A stretch of 64,000 nt of DNA from Prevotella bivia DSM 20514. Its GTDB lineage: Bacteria; Bacteroidota; Bacteroidia; Bacteroidales; Bacteroidaceae. The notes beneath the pieces were generated by a model, which worked only from the letters and a program-made list of their open reading frames with translations, did no database searches and was not told the DNA's origin. This document shows, in pieces, positions 43,145-55,170 of the stretch (position 1 is the stretch's first letter; each line of letters begins with the position of its first letter). The translations under genes were made by a program, and so were the position numbers. The DNA is taken from the NCBI RefSeq assembly GCF_000262545.1, contig NZ_JH660660.1:830975-894974 (forward strand). Direction: 5' to 3'.

Positions 43145-44338
43145 ATGAAAAAAATAGCTGATAAGGTATACTATGTTGGTGTAAACGACCGTCACAAAAT
43201 CCTGTTTGAGGGCGTTTGGCCGCTTCCATACGGTGTAAGTTACAACTCATATTTGATTGTAGACAAGGAAAAAGTTTGCTTAATTGACACGGTAGAGGCT
43301 GACTTCTTTATGCAATTCCTAGAGAATTTGCATGAAGTGCTTGGCGATCGTCCTATTGATTATGTAGTAATCAACCACATGGAGCCTGATCATTCTAGCT
43401 CATTGAAATTGCTAAAGAAGTATTATCCTAACGTTCAGCTTGTAGGAAATAAGAAAACCTTTGGTATGTTAGCAGGCTTCTATGGTATTGAGGATGATAC
43501 TTATGAGGTGAAAGATGGTGATACTATTGAGCTAGGCAACTATACATTGAAGTTCTATCTTACCCCAATGGTACACTGGCCAGAGACGATGGTAACCTCA
43601 TGTGTAGGAACTAAAAGCTTCCTATTTACGGGCGATGCTTTCGGTGCTTTTGGTGCATTGAATGGTGCTATCGTTGATGATGATATGGATACTGAGATGT
43701 GGTGGGAAGAGATGACTCGCTATTACTCAAATATTGTAGGTAAGTATGGTATGCAGGTGCAGAATGCTTTGAAGAAGCTTTTAGGTGTGCCTATTGAGTA
43801 TATTTGTTCAACTCATGGTCCTATTTGGCATAAAGAGGTGGATAGAGTAGTGAAAACTTATGACCGATTATCAAAATATGAAACAGAAAAAGGACTAGTG
43901 ATTTGTTACGGTTCGATGTATGGTAACACCGAGCAAATGGCTGAACTTATTGCCGAAGGAGCAGCTAAAGCAGGTTTGAAAACGATAAAGGTGCATAACG
44001 TTTCACAGATACATCACAGCTATATTATTAAGGATATATTCAAATATCGTGGTCTTATTATGGGGGCACCTACTTATAACGCTGGTATTTTCCATGATAT
44101 GGAGTCGTTGATGAGTGAGGTTGAAAATAGAGACATTAAGCATCATTACTTTGGTTACTTTGGATCTTTCGGCTGGGCACAGAAAAGTGTGAGCATTCTT
44201 GAGGCTTGGGCACAGAAGAATAAGCATTATGAAGTAGTGGGAGAGGGCATTACTATGAAGCTAGGTCTTAATCCTGAAGTAAGAGAGCAATGCTTAAAAC
44301 TTGGTGAAGCTATGGCGAAACGCTTGTTGGCAGATTAA
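43145..44338 (+). CDS. fprA: A-type flavoprotein / flavodiiron protein
   Basis: Soluble O2 (or NO) reductase protecting anaerobes. The 397-residue protein has an N-terminal metallo-beta-lactamase domain with the diiron ligands in NHMEPDHSSSL (about 79-89) and later histidines in MVHWPETMV (about 145) and CSTHGPIWH, and a C-terminal flavodoxin domain from about residue 255 (LVICYGSMYGNTEQMAELIAEG; MGAPTYNAGIFHDM). Both domains complete. There is no rubredoxin domain. The symbol follows usual naming, not a search. Confidence 0.93.
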   Translation: MKKIADKVYYVGVNDRHKILFEGVWPLPYGVSYNSYLIVDKEKVCLIDTVEADFFMQFLENLHEVLGDRPIDYVVINHMEPDHSSSLKLLKKYYPNVQLVGNKKTFGMLAGFYGIEDDTYEVKDGDTIELGNYTLKFYLTPMVHWPETMVTSCVGTKSFLFTGDAFGAFGALNGAIVDDDMDTEMWWEEMTRYYSNIVGKYGMQVQNALKKLLGVPIEYICSTHGPIWHKEVDRVVKTYDRLSKYETEKGLVICYGSMYGNTEQMAELIAEGAAKAGLKTIKVHNVSQIHHSYIIKDIFKYRGLIMGAPTYNAGIFHDMESLMSEVENRDIKHHYFGYFGSFGWAQKSVSILEAWAQKNKHYEVVGEGITMKLGLNPEVREQCLKLGEAMAKRLLAD

Positions 44339-44432
44339 TTCCTTATAGGACGATAGGTATTTATAAGCCTAGATAGTAGTAGATGTAGCAATCCATTTAA
44401 GGCTTATTATCTACGACAAAAAACATAAAAAG

Positions 44433-44490
44433 CAACCTAAAAGAGTGCATAAAAATAAAAGAATTGCAAACTTTTAGGTTGTTCTTTTTT
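44433..44490. terminator. Bidirectional terminator after fprA
   Basis: CAACCTAAAAG (44433-44443) pairs with CTTTTAGGTTG (44471-44481) over a 27-nt loop, followed by TTCTTTTTT on the plus strand. It also faces the convergent DUF3332 gene. Confidence 0.65.
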
Positions 44491-44525
44491 ATAGATAGCT
44501 AGTGTGCTAATAACCCATACGTGGC

Positions 44526-45080
44526 TTATCTCTGTGCCATATAGAAGCTTGTGCCTGCTTGTAGGTGTGATAACTGATATACACCAGCAGCATCTACAGT
44601 AACATCGGCAGTGTAACCATTGTTTAAGAACGCCTTAACAGTACCATTACCATTAAATTGTAGGATCTTCTTTTCCTGACCTTCTGCATTGATGTACCAT
44701 GTATTCTCTGCCTTATCATAGGTGAAATAGGTAATCTTTCCTTGTGGATTGGTAATTTGGTAACCATTCTCAAGGTACTTAACGGCATACATTAAGCCAT
44801 CATCACCCTTGATATTGCGAACTTTTCCAACACGATTAGCTACAGGATTATCGCCAGTCCAGAACTCAATAGAGTTTAATACCAAAGCATCGGCAGCCCC
44901 ACAGATAGCATAAGCTGGAGAAATTACAAGGAAAATAATTTCATTAAGGAATTTACTCTTTGTGGCAGTCTTGTTCCACTCTGCTAATTTGTTGAATAGT
45001 GCGAAAGAGCCTACACATGAACTAGTAACCATAGTACCTGCTAATAGCAAGGTAGCTATCTTTAGATTTTTCATTTTCAT
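44526..45080 (-). CDS. DUF3332 family lipoprotein
   Basis: A 184-residue exported protein of the DUF3332 family; function unknown. It begins MKMKNLKIATLLLAGTMVTSSC, a lipoprotein signal with Cys22 in TSSC. The mature part has the conserved segment SFALFNKLAEWNKTATKSKFLNE, a hydrophobic region ending in AICGAADALVLNSIEFWTGDNP, then a beta-rich C-terminus (YFTYDKAENTWYINAEG, VKAFLNNGYTADVTVDA). An in-frame ATG 6 bp downstream is a possible start. Its -7 box lies about 95 nt upstream. Confidence 0.82.
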   Translation of the reverse strand: MKMKNLKIATLLLAGTMVTSSCVGSFALFNKLAEWNKTATKSKFLNEIIFLVISPAYAICGAADALVLNSIEFWTGDNPVANRVGKVRNIKGDDGLMYAVKYLENGYQITNPQGKITYFTYDKAENTWYINAEGQEKKILQFNGNGTVKAFLNNGYTADVTVDAAGVYQLSHLQAGTSFYMAQR

Positions 45081-47621
<2,541 letters not shown>

Positions 47622-47642
47622 GGACAAACAGTTAGATATAAA

Positions 47643-47681
47643 ATAGCCCGACAATCATTATGTTTGTCGGGCTTGTTTTAT
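47643..47681 (+). terminator. Terminator after the GH97 gene
   Basis: AGCCCGACA (47645-47653) pairs with TGTCGGGCT (47665-47673), followed by TGTTTTATATTTC. Confidence 0.75.
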
Positions 47682-47709
47682 ATTTCTTCTAACCAAGTGG
47701 GTAATATGC

Positions 47710-48249
47710 TTAATGTATTTCGATGAGGCTTTCTTCTATTTCCTCTATACTTTTTACCACCTTAATATACTTTGTGTAATGTCCACGTATCATACCTCGT
47801 TTCTGCATATCTTCTAGTAGGTGGATTGCTGCATCCCAAAAACCATTCATATTATAAAGTAACATTGGTTTGTGATGATAGCCTATGGTGTGCGAAGCAG
47901 CAACGGTAAAAACCTCATCGAGCGTTCCGATACCGCCGGGTAAGGCTATAAAAACATCGCTTTGCTCCATAATAAGCGCTTTACGATCGGTTAAATCTTC
48001 GCAAGGAAAGTGGACATCCACATATTTACTCATTCTACAATCTTCTTCCATAATACGTGGTACCATCGCTATTGTTTGTCCTCCAGCCTCATGAACAGCC
48101 TTTCCGATACTTTCCATTAGTCCTGAATTGCCACCGCCATATACAAGGGCGTGTCCTTTGTTTGCCATCCATTTTCCTAGTTCCTCTGTGAGTTTGAAGT
48201 AGCTTTTGTCAATGTTATCATTGGCAGAGCAGAATATTCCTATTTTCAT
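47710..48249 (-). CDS. LOG-family nucleoside 5'-monophosphate phosphoribohydrolase-like protein
   Basis: Cytosolic Rossmann-fold protein of the TIGR00730/LOG family, which cleaves the ribose-base bond of (cytokinin) nucleoside monophosphates. The 179-residue protein has MKIGIFCSANDNIDKSY at the start, ALVYGGGNSGLMESIGKA (about 35-52) and the catalytic motif ALPGGIGTLDEVFTVAA (about 102-118; PGGxGTxxE). The biological role in bacteria is mostly unknown. It has its own -7 box within a 66-bp repeat unit. Confidence 0.88.
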   Translation of the reverse strand: MKIGIFCSANDNIDKSYFKLTEELGKWMANKGHALVYGGGNSGLMESIGKAVHEAGGQTIAMVPRIMEEDCRMSKYVDVHFPCEDLTDRKALIMEQSDVFIALPGGIGTLDEVFTVAASHTIGYHHKPMLLYNMNGFWDAAIHLLEDMQKRGMIRGHYTKYIKVVKSIEEIEESLIEIH

Positions 48250-48287
48250 ATTTCGGTTGTTTCTATTGTTGTTGGTTGTTTTTGTTT

Positions 48288-48368
48288 TTACAAAGATAGT
48301 GCCAGCGAGCGCAATGAAAGCTTGCTTTCAAATTGCCGAGTGCCGCCTATCTTATACAAAGATAGCGC
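48288..48368. repeat. 66-bp promoter-linked hairpin repeat, locus C (one unit)
   Basis: ACAAAGATAG at 48290-48299 recurs exactly 66 bp later at 48356-48365. Between lie GCGAGCGCAAT, GAAAGCTTGCTTTC and AATTGCCGAGTGCCGCC, forming a GCAAT-GAAAGC-GCTTTC-ATTGC hairpin. The end repeat carries minus-strand TATCTTTG (48291-48298), a -7 box 41 nt before the LOG ATG. Confidence 0.85.
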
Positions 48369-48443
48369 AAATGTTTTAAAATGCCCTCAAAGAATATTTG
48401 AAAAATAAAGAAAAAATTATCTATACTAACAGCAATTAAACAC

Positions 48444-48675
48444 AAAAATGTCATCAATTAACTAGTAAAACATAACCTATTGTGTATCAAAAGCTTACGC
48501 TTTGCGCTGAAAAATAATTTATTTTTATTCTATTTTTAATTTATTTTCATATTAAAAATAAATTAAAAACGCACTAAAAACATCATCTTTTGCTACATTA
48601 AAGGTTATATATTGTGTTTAGAAAGCTTATGTTTTATCTTATTAAAGATAACGTGTTGATAGGAAAAGCGATAGC
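48444..48675 (+). repeat. 22-bp modular repeat array, copy 4
   Basis: About ten degenerate units (23, 22, 21, 22, 22, 22, 24, 22, 22 and about 20 bp) between the LOG and nagB genes. Left dyad AAAACATAACCTATTG / AAAAGCTTACGCTTTG, cores AAAAATAATTTATTTTT (48510), ATTTTTAATTTATTTTC (48532), AAAAATAAATTAAAAAC (48554), then AAAGGTTATATATTG and AAAGCTTATGTTTTATC as right-hand units. Confidence 0.78.
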
Positions 48676-48756
48676 AAACTACAATATAAAAATCATTACC
48701 TCTCATTTCTCTAACTTTCTTTTCTCTATGAATATGACCTATTTAGACACATTTAG

Positions 48757-48788
48757 TTTGTTATAATCAATTAATTTCCTTACTTTTG
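48757..48788 (+). promoter_or_regulatory. Promoter of nagB
   Basis: TTTG (48757-48760), a 20-nt spacer and TACTTTTG (48781-48788); leader of about 98 nt before the ATG at 48892. No sugar-responsive operator was recognised. Confidence 0.7.
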
Positions 48789-48891
48789 TCAAAGAAATAA
48801 GTGCAAAATTCTTCTTAGTTTGCATATTTGTCGAAGTAGGCTCTAAGATAAGAACTTAGCACAGCAAAACCTAATTATCCAATTTATTAAT

Positions 48892-49683
48892 ATGAGACTA
48901 ATTATAGAGCAAGACGCAGCAAACCTCGCACGATGGGCAGCCGAGTATGTAATTGAACGTATTAACGCAGCTAGACCAACTGCGGAAAAGCCTTTTAAAC
49001 TAGGACTCCCTACTGGTTCTTCACCTATAGGTATGTACCAAAACTTGGTGAAAGCTTACAAGGAGGGACGCGTTTCATTTGCCAATGTAATCACCTTTAA
49101 TATGGACGAGTATGTAGGTTTGCCTGAAGAGCATCCTGAAAGTTATCACTCGTTTATGCGCACCAATCTTTTTAACCATATCGACTGCCCTAAGGAAAAT
49201 ATCCATATCCTTAATGGTAATGCTGAAAACTTAGAGGAAGAGTGTCGCCATTACGAGGAAATGATAGCTGAGGCAGGTGGCATTGACTTGTTTATTGGTG
49301 GTATAGGTCCTGACGGTCATATTGCTTTCAACGAACCGGGATCATCATTAGTATCGCGCACGCGTATCAAAACGCTTACGCAAGACACGATTATTGCTAA
49401 CGCACGCTTCTTTGATAACGACACAACAAAGGTACCAAAGCACGCTTTGACAGTGGGGGTAGGTACGGTAATGGATGCTAAGGAAGTGCTTATCCTTGTT
49501 AATGGACACAATAAAGCGCGCGCTTTGCAGGCAGTAGTAGAGGGTGGTGTTACACAGATGTGGACTATCAGTGCGCTTCAGCTCCATCAGCACGCTATCA
49601 TTGTTTGCGATGAAGCAGCTACCGACGAGCTAAAGGTGGGTACTTATCGCTACTTTAAAGATATAGAAGCAGACAACTTATAA
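48892..49683 (+). CDS. nagB: Glucosamine-6-phosphate deaminase
   Basis: Converts glucosamine 6-phosphate to fructose 6-phosphate and ammonia, the last step of amino-sugar catabolism. The 263-residue protein matches E. coli NagB numbering: Asp72 in [10 protein letters not shown], Asp141 and His143 in [16 protein letters not shown], and Glu148 are all present, so it should be active. It is followed 96 bp later by a larger gene carrying a second, altered NagB-like domain. Confidence 0.97.
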   Translation: MRLIIEQDAANLARWAAEYVIERINAARPTAEKPFKLGLPTGSSPIGMYQNLVKAYKEGRVSFANVITFNMDEYVGLPEEHPESYHSFMRTNLFNHIDCPKENIHILNGNAENLEEECRHYEEMIAEAGGIDLFIGGIGPDGHIAFNEPGSSLVSRTRIKTLTQDTIIANARFFDNDTTKVPKHALTVGVGTVMDAKEVLILVNGHNKARALQAVVEGGVTQMWTISALQLHQHAIIVCDEAATDELKVGTYRYFKDIEADNL

Positions 49684-49779
49684 GCGTAAAATAAAAGGCG
49701 AGTTCTGATAAAGGTGATTATTAGAATGCGCCTTATTTTTTAAATATAACCTAAGATAACAAGAAAAAAGGATGTGATT

Positions 49780-51771
49780 ATGAGACTTAATCTAAGTGAG
49801 AAAATAGTATTAAATAATGTCCCTGAAGATTTTTATCGCCCTAAGACAGCGGTAGATCGTTCGGAGATTACCCGTTTTGAAAAAATATATACCGAGATAT
49901 ATCCTTCTAGTGCCGAAGGAACTCGCTTCTTGGCAGAAAGCATAGCTAGTCAGATTAAGGTAAAGGCAAGCGAAGGTAAGTTTTATGTATTAGCAGCAGG
50001 CACAGGTTTGTCGCTAACCCCTGTGTATGAAGAGCTTATTCGTATGCACAAAGAAGAAGGCTTGAGCTTTAAAAATGTGGTAGTGTTTAATGCTTACGAG
50101 TATTTTCCTCTTAATGAAAATAGTAATTATAAGAGTATTACTCAGTTGCGTAAAAACTTCCTAGACCATGTTGATGTAGAGGCGCAGAATGTGTTTACCC
50201 CCGATGGTACCATTTCGCAAGAGCAGGTACAGGAGGCTTGTCGATTGTACGAACAGCGCATACAGACCTTTGGCGGACTAGATGCAGCCTTGCTCGGTAT
50301 AGGTCGTAGCGGTAATATTGCTTGTAATGAGCCGGGATCGGGTATAACTTCTACTTCTCGACTTATATTGATCGATGCCCTTTCTCGTCAGGAAATGACA
50401 ATGAGCTTTGGCTCACAAGAGCCTGTTCCTCCTTGTAGCATCACAATGGGTATTAAGACTATTTTGTCGGCTCGTAAGATATATATTGCTGCATGGGGTG
50501 AAGAAAAAGCAGATATTATACAAGAGGTGGTAGAAGGAAAGGTTACCGATAGTATTCCTGCTTCTTTCCTTCAGACTCACGAAAGCGCTTGTGTTGTAAC
50601 CGATTTGGCGGGTGCCGCTCGTTTAACACGCATCGTACACCCTTGGTTAGTAACTAGTTGTACATGGACAGATAAGCTCACTCGCTCGGCTTTGGTTTGG
50701 CTTTGTGGCATTACTAAGAAACCTATTTTGAAGCTTACCAATAAGGATTATAATGAGAATGGTTTGAGCGAGCTATTAGCACTCTATGGCTCGGCTTATA
50801 ATGCGAATATCAAGATCTTTAATGATCTTCAGCATACAATCACAGGTTGGCCAGGTGGTAAGCCCAATGCAGATGATAGTAATCGTCCTGAGCGTGCTAA
50901 TCCTTATCCTAAACGTGTGATAGTATTCTCGCCACACCCTGACGATGATGTAATCTCTATGGGAGGAACACTTCGCCGATTGGTACAGCAAGGACACGAG
51001 GTACACGTAGCTTACGAAACATCGGGTAATATTGCTGTAGGCGATGAGGAAGTAACGCGTTTTATGCACTTTATCAATGGCTTTAATCAGCTTTTCAATA
51101 ATGCCGATGATGAGGTAATACGTGGCAAGTATAAGGAAATAAAAGAGTTCTTGGCTAAGAAGAACCCAAATGATATTGATTCGGCTGATGTGCGCACCAT
51201 TAAGGGCTTAATTCGTCGTTGTGAGGCACGTATGGCATCAAGTTATAACGATATTCCGCTCAAGCGCGTTCACTTTTTAGACTTACCTTTCTATGAGTCG
51301 GGCAAAATAGAGAAGCTTCCTATGACGGAAGCCGATGTTAAGATCGTTCAGCAATTGCTACAAGAAGTGCAGCCACATCAAATCTATGTAGCAGGCGATT
51401 TGGCTGATCCTCATGGTACACACCGCAAATGTACCAATGCAGTACTTGCCGCACTCGATGAAGAGAAAAAAGCAGGCGCTAAGTGGTTGGACGACTGTCG
51501 TGTATGGATGTATCGTGGTGCATGGGCTGAATGGGAAATAGAGAACATTGAAATGTGTGTTCCTATGAGTCCTGAAGAACTTCGTGCAAAGAGAAACTCA
51601 ATATTAAGACACCAAAGCCAGATGGAGAGTGCGCCATTCTTAGGTAACGATGAACGCCTTTTCTGGCAACGTGCAGAAGACAGAAATCGTGGTACAGCCG
51701 AACTTTATGATAAGCTTGGCTTGGCTTGTTATGAAGCTATGGAAGCCTTTGTGCAGTATCATTTATTATAA
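49780..51771 (+). CDS. Degenerate NagB-like domain fused to PIG-L deacetylase
   Basis: A 663-residue two-domain cytosolic protein. The N-terminal half (about 1-290) is NagB-like but the active site is altered: NMDEY is NAYEY (104-108) and the catalytic DGHIAFNE block reads SGNIACNE (177-184), so three of the four catalytic residues (Asp72, Asp141, His143 in NagB) are replaced and only the last glutamate is kept. The C-terminal half is a PIG-L/LmbE metal deacetylase with intact SPHPDDDVISMGGTL (385-399) and a likely third ligand in DPHGTHRKCT. Such proteins probably deacetylate an amino-sugar conjugate, with the first domain binding a ligand. ATG at 49780 is chosen over a GTG 6 bp upstream. 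Confidence 0.85.
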   Translation: MRLNLSEKIVLNNVPEDFYRPKTAVDRSEITRFEKIYTEIYPSSAEGTRFLAESIASQIKVKASEGKFYVLAAGTGLSLTPVYEELIRMHKEEGLSFKNVVVFNAYEYFPLNENSNYKSITQLRKNFLDHVDVEAQNVFTPDGTISQEQVQEACRLYEQRIQTFGGLDAALLGIGRSGNIACNEPGSGITSTSRLILIDALSRQEMTMSFGSQEPVPPCSITMGIKTILSARKIYIAAWGEEKADIIQEVVEGKVTDSIPASFLQTHESACVVTDLAGAARLTRIVHPWLVTSCTWTDKLTRSALVWLCGITKKPILKLTNKDYNENGLSELLALYGSAYNANIKIFNDLQHTITGWPGGKPNADDSNRPERANPYPKRVIVFSPHPDDDVISMGGTLRRLVQQGHEVHVAYETSGNIAVGDEEVTRFMHFINGFNQLFNNADDEVIRGKYKEIKEFLAKKNPNDIDSADVRTIKGLIRRCEARMASSYNDIPLKRVHFLDLPFYESGKIEKLPMTEADVKIVQQLLQEVQPHQIYVAGDLADPHGTHRKCTNAVLAALDEEKKAGAKWLDDCRVWMYRGAWAEWEIENIEMCVPMSPEELRAKRNSILRHQSQMESAPFLGNDERLFWQRAEDRNRGTAELYDKLGLACYEAMEAFVQYHLL

Positions 51772-52061
51772 AATAAAAGGCAATAATCATTTTTAAAATA
51801 TTATAAAACAGTGTTCTTTTCTTATGAGAAGAATACTGTTTCTTTAGGGAAAAAGTCAATATATGTGTGAATTAGCTTAGATGTTAATGTAAAATAAGTT
51901 ACCTTTAATTTGTAATTTACATATATAATAGGTATATTTGCACGATTAATTTTTATAGATGGATGTATGAGAAGGTAATTGTGTAGTATTTACCCATTGA
52001 GCTTTGCCATTATAGTCCTTCTCAGATGTTGGTCAAAACAATAAGATTTTTTATATTTTAG
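51772..52061 (+). promoter_or_regulatory. pnp upstream region and leader
   Basis: The 290 bp before pnp. Promoter: TTTG (51909-51912), 20-nt spacer, TATATTTG (51933-51940). The transcript leader of about 115 nt has a pair TGAGAAGG (51968-51975) / CCTTCTCA (52017-52024) enclosing 41 nt, a possible regulatory stem-loop. No terminator for the NagB-like/PIG-L gene was seen apart from AT-rich DNA. Confidence 0.6.
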
Positions 52062-54335
52062 ATGAACGTAATTACGAAAACAATTCAATTGGCTGATGGT
52101 AGGACCATCTCAATTGAAACTGGAAAGGTTGCAAAGCAAGCTGATGGTGCAGCCATGTTGCGCATGGGTAACACCGTATTATTGGCTACTGTTTGTGCAG
52201 CTAAAGAGGCAGTTCCAGGTACAGATTTCATGCCTTTGCAAGTAGATTATCGTGAGCAGTATTCTGCAGCAGGCCGTTTCCCTGGTGGTTTTACCAAGAG
52301 AGAAGGCAAGGCAAATGACGATGAAATCTTAACTTCACGCTTGGTGGATCGTGTTCTTCGTCCACTTTTCCCAGCCGATTATCACACAGAAGTGTATGTA
52401 CAGGTAATGTTGCTATCTGCTGATGGCATTGATCAGCCTGATGCTTTGGCTGGTTTCGCAGCTTCTGCTGCTCTTGCAGCTTCTGATATTCCTATCGAAT
52501 ATCCTATTTCTGAGGTTCGTGTGGCACGCATTAATGGCGAATATGTCATCAATCCAACCTTCCCACAGATGAAGGAAGCTGATATGGACATCATGGTAGG
52601 CGCAACAAAGGATAACATCATGATGGTAGAAGGTGAAATGGATGAGGTTTCAGAGCTAGATCTTATCGGCGCTTTGAAAGCTGCTCACGAGGCAATTAAG
52701 CCTATGTGTGAGCTTCAGGAAGAACTTTCTAAGGAATGTGGTACTGATGTTAAGCGTGAATACTGCGATGAAGTAAACGATGAAGAGCTTCGTGAGCAGG
52801 TTCGTAAAGAAACATACGATGCTTGTTATGCACAAGCACAAAGCGGTGATAACGACAAGCACCACCGTGAAGAAGTATATGCACAAATTAAGGCAGACTT
52901 CGTTGAGAAGTTTGATGCTGCTCATACCGAGCTTACAGCAGACGAGTTAGCAGAGAAACACGAGATGATTGATCGCTATTATGCTGATGTAGAACGCGAC
53001 ACTATGCGTCGTAGCGTTTTGGATACAGGTAAGCGTATGGATGGTCGTGCTACTGATGAGATACGTCATATTTGGTCAGAAGTAGATACTTTGCCAATGC
53101 CTCACGGTAGCGCATTGTTCCAACGTGGTGAGACAATGTCGCTTTCTACATGTACTTTAGGTACTAAGATGGACGAGAAGATGGTTGATAATGTGCTTGA
53201 AAAGAGCTACCAACGCTTCTTGTTACACTATAATTTCCCACCATTCTCTACAGGTGAAGCTAAGGCACAGCGTGGTGTTGGTCGTCGTGAAATTGGTCAC
53301 GGACACTTGGCATGGCGTGCTTTGAAGAACCAAATTCCTACAGATTTCCCATACACAGTTCGTTTGGTAAGTCAGATTTTAGAGTCTAACGGTTCTTCAT
53401 CAATGGCTACTGTATGTGCAGGAACATTGGCATTGCTTGATGCTGGTGTACCTATGAAGAAGCCAGTATCTGGTATTGCAATGGGATTGATTAAGAACCC
53501 AGGAGAAGATAAGTATGCTATCCTAAGCGATATCCTTGGTGATGAAGATCACTTAGGTGATATGGACTTTAAGACAACAGGTACTAAGGACGGTATTACA
53601 GCTACTCAGATGGATATTAAGTGTGATGGTTTGTCATACGAAATCTTAGAGAAGGCGTTGATGCAAGCTAAGGCTGGACGTGAACATATCCTTGGTAAGA
53701 TGATGGAAACTATGTCTGAACCACGCGAAGAAATGAAGCCACAAGTTCCAAGAATTGAGCAAATGTTCATTCCTAAGGAATTTATTGGTGCTATCATCGG
53801 TCCTGGTGGTAAGATTATTCAGCAGATGCAGGAAGATACTGGGGCAACTATCACAATCGAAGAGATTGAAAATCAAGGTAAGATCCAAGTTTCAGCACCT
53901 AACAAAGAGTCAATAGATGCTGCCTTAGGTAAGATCAAAGCTATCGTAGCTGTTCCTGAAATAGGTGAGATTTATGAAGGAACTGTTCGCTCAATTATGC
54001 CTTATGGGTGCTTTGTAGAGATCCTTCCGGGTAAAGATGGCTTGTTGCACATCTCTGAAATCGACTGGAAACGTCTTGAAACTGTTGAAGAAGCAGGTAT
54101 CAAGGAAGGCGATAAGATCCAAGTTAAGTTGTTAGAAATCGATCAGAAAACTGGTAAATATAAGCTTTCTCGCAAAGTGCTTTTGGAGAAACCAGAGGGC
54201 TATGTAGAGCCACAACGTCGTCCTCGCCCAGATCGTGGTGATCGTAACGATCGTCGTCCACGTCGTGATGGCGAGCATAGAGGTGATGATCGTCGTCCAC
54301 GTCGTGAAGAAAATCAGAATGAAACCAATGATTAA
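52062..54335 (+). CDS. pnp: Polyribonucleotide nucleotidyltransferase
   Basis: Phosphorolytic 3'-5' exoribonuclease of the RNA degradosome type. The 757-residue protein has two RNase PH domains separated by a helical linker (from about 210 to 310), catalytic residues around [20 protein letters not shown] and [18 protein letters not shown] (about 480-497), a KH domain with [16 protein letters not shown] (about 571) and an S1 domain ([18 protein letters not shown], about 640). After the S1 domain a basic-acidic repeat tail rich in RRPRRDG and DDRR motifs makes up the last 45 residues. The tail is probably disordered and binds RNA or protein. Complete. Confidence 0.97.
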   Translation: MNVITKTIQLADGRTISIETGKVAKQADGAAMLRMGNTVLLATVCAAKEAVPGTDFMPLQVDYREQYSAAGRFPGGFTKREGKANDDEILTSRLVDRVLRPLFPADYHTEVYVQVMLLSADGIDQPDALAGFAASAALAASDIPIEYPISEVRVARINGEYVINPTFPQMKEADMDIMVGATKDNIMMVEGEMDEVSELDLIGALKAAHEAIKPMCELQEELSKECGTDVKREYCDEVNDEELREQVRKETYDACYAQAQSGDNDKHHREEVYAQIKADFVEKFDAAHTELTADELAEKHEMIDRYYADVERDTMRRSVLDTGKRMDGRATDEIRHIWSEVDTLPMPHGSALFQRGETMSLSTCTLGTKMDEKMVDNVLEKSYQRFLLHYNFPPFSTGEAKAQRGVGRREIGHGHLAWRALKNQIPTDFPYTVRLVSQILESNGSSSMATVCAGTLALLDAGVPMKKPVSGIAMGLIKNPGEDKYAILSDILGDEDHLGDMDFKTTGTKDGITATQMDIKCDGLSYEILEKALMQAKAGREHILGKMMETMSEPREEMKPQVPRIEQMFIPKEFIGAIIGPGGKIIQQMQEDTGATITIEEIENQGKIQVSAPNKESIDAALGKIKAIVAVPEIGEIYEGTVRSIMPYGCFVEILPGKDGLLHISEIDWKRLETVEEAGIKEGDKIQVKLLEIDQKTGKYKLSRKVLLEKPEGYVEPQRRPRPDRGDRNDRRPRRDGEHRGDDRRPRREENQNETND

Positions 54336-54376
54336 TATGCTGCAATAAAGCAGATTAATTATTCTATAAGTTATAG

Positions 54377-54413
54377 GCTCCTATTGTTAATTATGTACAA
54401 TAGGAGCTTTTTT
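54377..54413 (+). terminator. pnp terminator
   Basis: Perfect 11-bp stem GCTCCTATTGT / ACAATAGGAGC (54377-54387, 54397-54407) followed by six T. Confidence 0.9.
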
Positions 54414-54428
54414 GTTATACACTTTTTA

Positions 54429-54458
54429 TTGCATATTCCGTTTTTTTACTTACATTTG
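54429..54458 (+). promoter_or_regulatory. Promoter of the NlpE-like lipoprotein gene
   Basis: TTG (54429-54431), a 19-nt spacer and TACATTTG (54451-54458), with a leader of about 65 nt. Confidence 0.65.
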
Positions 54459-54528
54459 TGCCGTTATTAGAGAGTAGATAACTCTTCTATAAAAAGTAAG
54501 TATTGTATAATAATTTAAGAAACGTTTT

Positions 54529-54993
54529 ATGAAGAAGGTTTTATTAATGATTGCTGCATGTGCAGCAATGGTGGCTTGTAACAATGGCAAAACAACAGCT
54601 AATGCAGGTTCAGCCGACTCTGCTGCTACAGATAGCACTACAGCAATGGCAGATACTACTGTATATGAAGGTATGATCCCAGCAGCCGACTGTGCAGGTA
54701 TTAAGTATCGCATCGCAATGGCTACCGATTCTACCAATGGTTTTGCAGTAACAGAAAGCTACATGGAGAGTGATACAAAGGCTAAGACAACTGAAAACTT
54801 CACTGGTAAGTATGAGATTGTTAACAAGAAGGGAAACAATAGTGATGAGGTTTACTACACATTCGCACTTGGTAAGGATTATAAAGTGAACTTCAAGTTA
54901 GTAAACGACTCTACACTTCGTTTTGTAAACAACGAATTTAAAGAGCCAGAAGCAGTAAAAGGTATGAGCTACGACCTAAAGCTAAAGAAATAA
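54529..54993 (+). CDS. NlpE-like lipoprotein
   Basis: A 154-residue lipoprotein with signal MKKVLLMIAACAAMVAC (Cys17), then a Ser/Thr/Ala/Asp-rich linker (about 18-47). The mature domain resembles the copper-resistance/NlpE N-terminal family: VYEGMIPAADCAGIKYRIAM (about 48) keeps the YxGxxPxADCxGI motif with a single Cys, and a beta-barrel-like remainder ends TLRFVNNEFKEPEAVKGM. NlpE senses envelope stress in other bacteria; the role here is unknown. Own promoter and terminator. Confidence 0.8.
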   Translation: MKKVLLMIAACAAMVACNNGKTTANAGSADSAATDSTTAMADTTVYEGMIPAADCAGIKYRIAMATDSTNGFAVTESYMESDTKAKTTENFTGKYEIVNKKGNNSDEVYYTFALGKDYKVNFKLVNDSTLRFVNNEFKEPEAVKGMSYDLKLKK

Positions 54994-55031
54994 ATAGAAA
55001 GCAAATAGTTATTAACGCTTTTAATAATAAT

Positions 55032-55062
55032 AAGGCTTACCTCTAGGGGGCAAGCCTTTTTT
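55032..55062 (+). terminator. Terminator after the NlpE-like gene
   Basis: AAGGCTTaCC pairs with GGgGcAAGCCTT with one mismatch, followed by TTTTTTG (55032-55062). Confidence 0.75.
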
Positions 55063-55110
55063 GTTAGCTTACTTTCACTTAATCTGTTACGAATAACCAT
55101 AAAAAATACG

Positions 55111-55118
55111 TACTTTTG
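55111..55118 (+). promoter_or_regulatory. -7 box of the SpmAB-like operon
   Basis: TACTTTTG 52 nt before the start of the SpmAB-like gene; -33 TTG not clear. Confidence 0.45.
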
Positions 55119-55170
55119 TTGCAGATTTTTATAATTAGCGACAATTTGTTTTGTTGCAAAAACTAGTATT

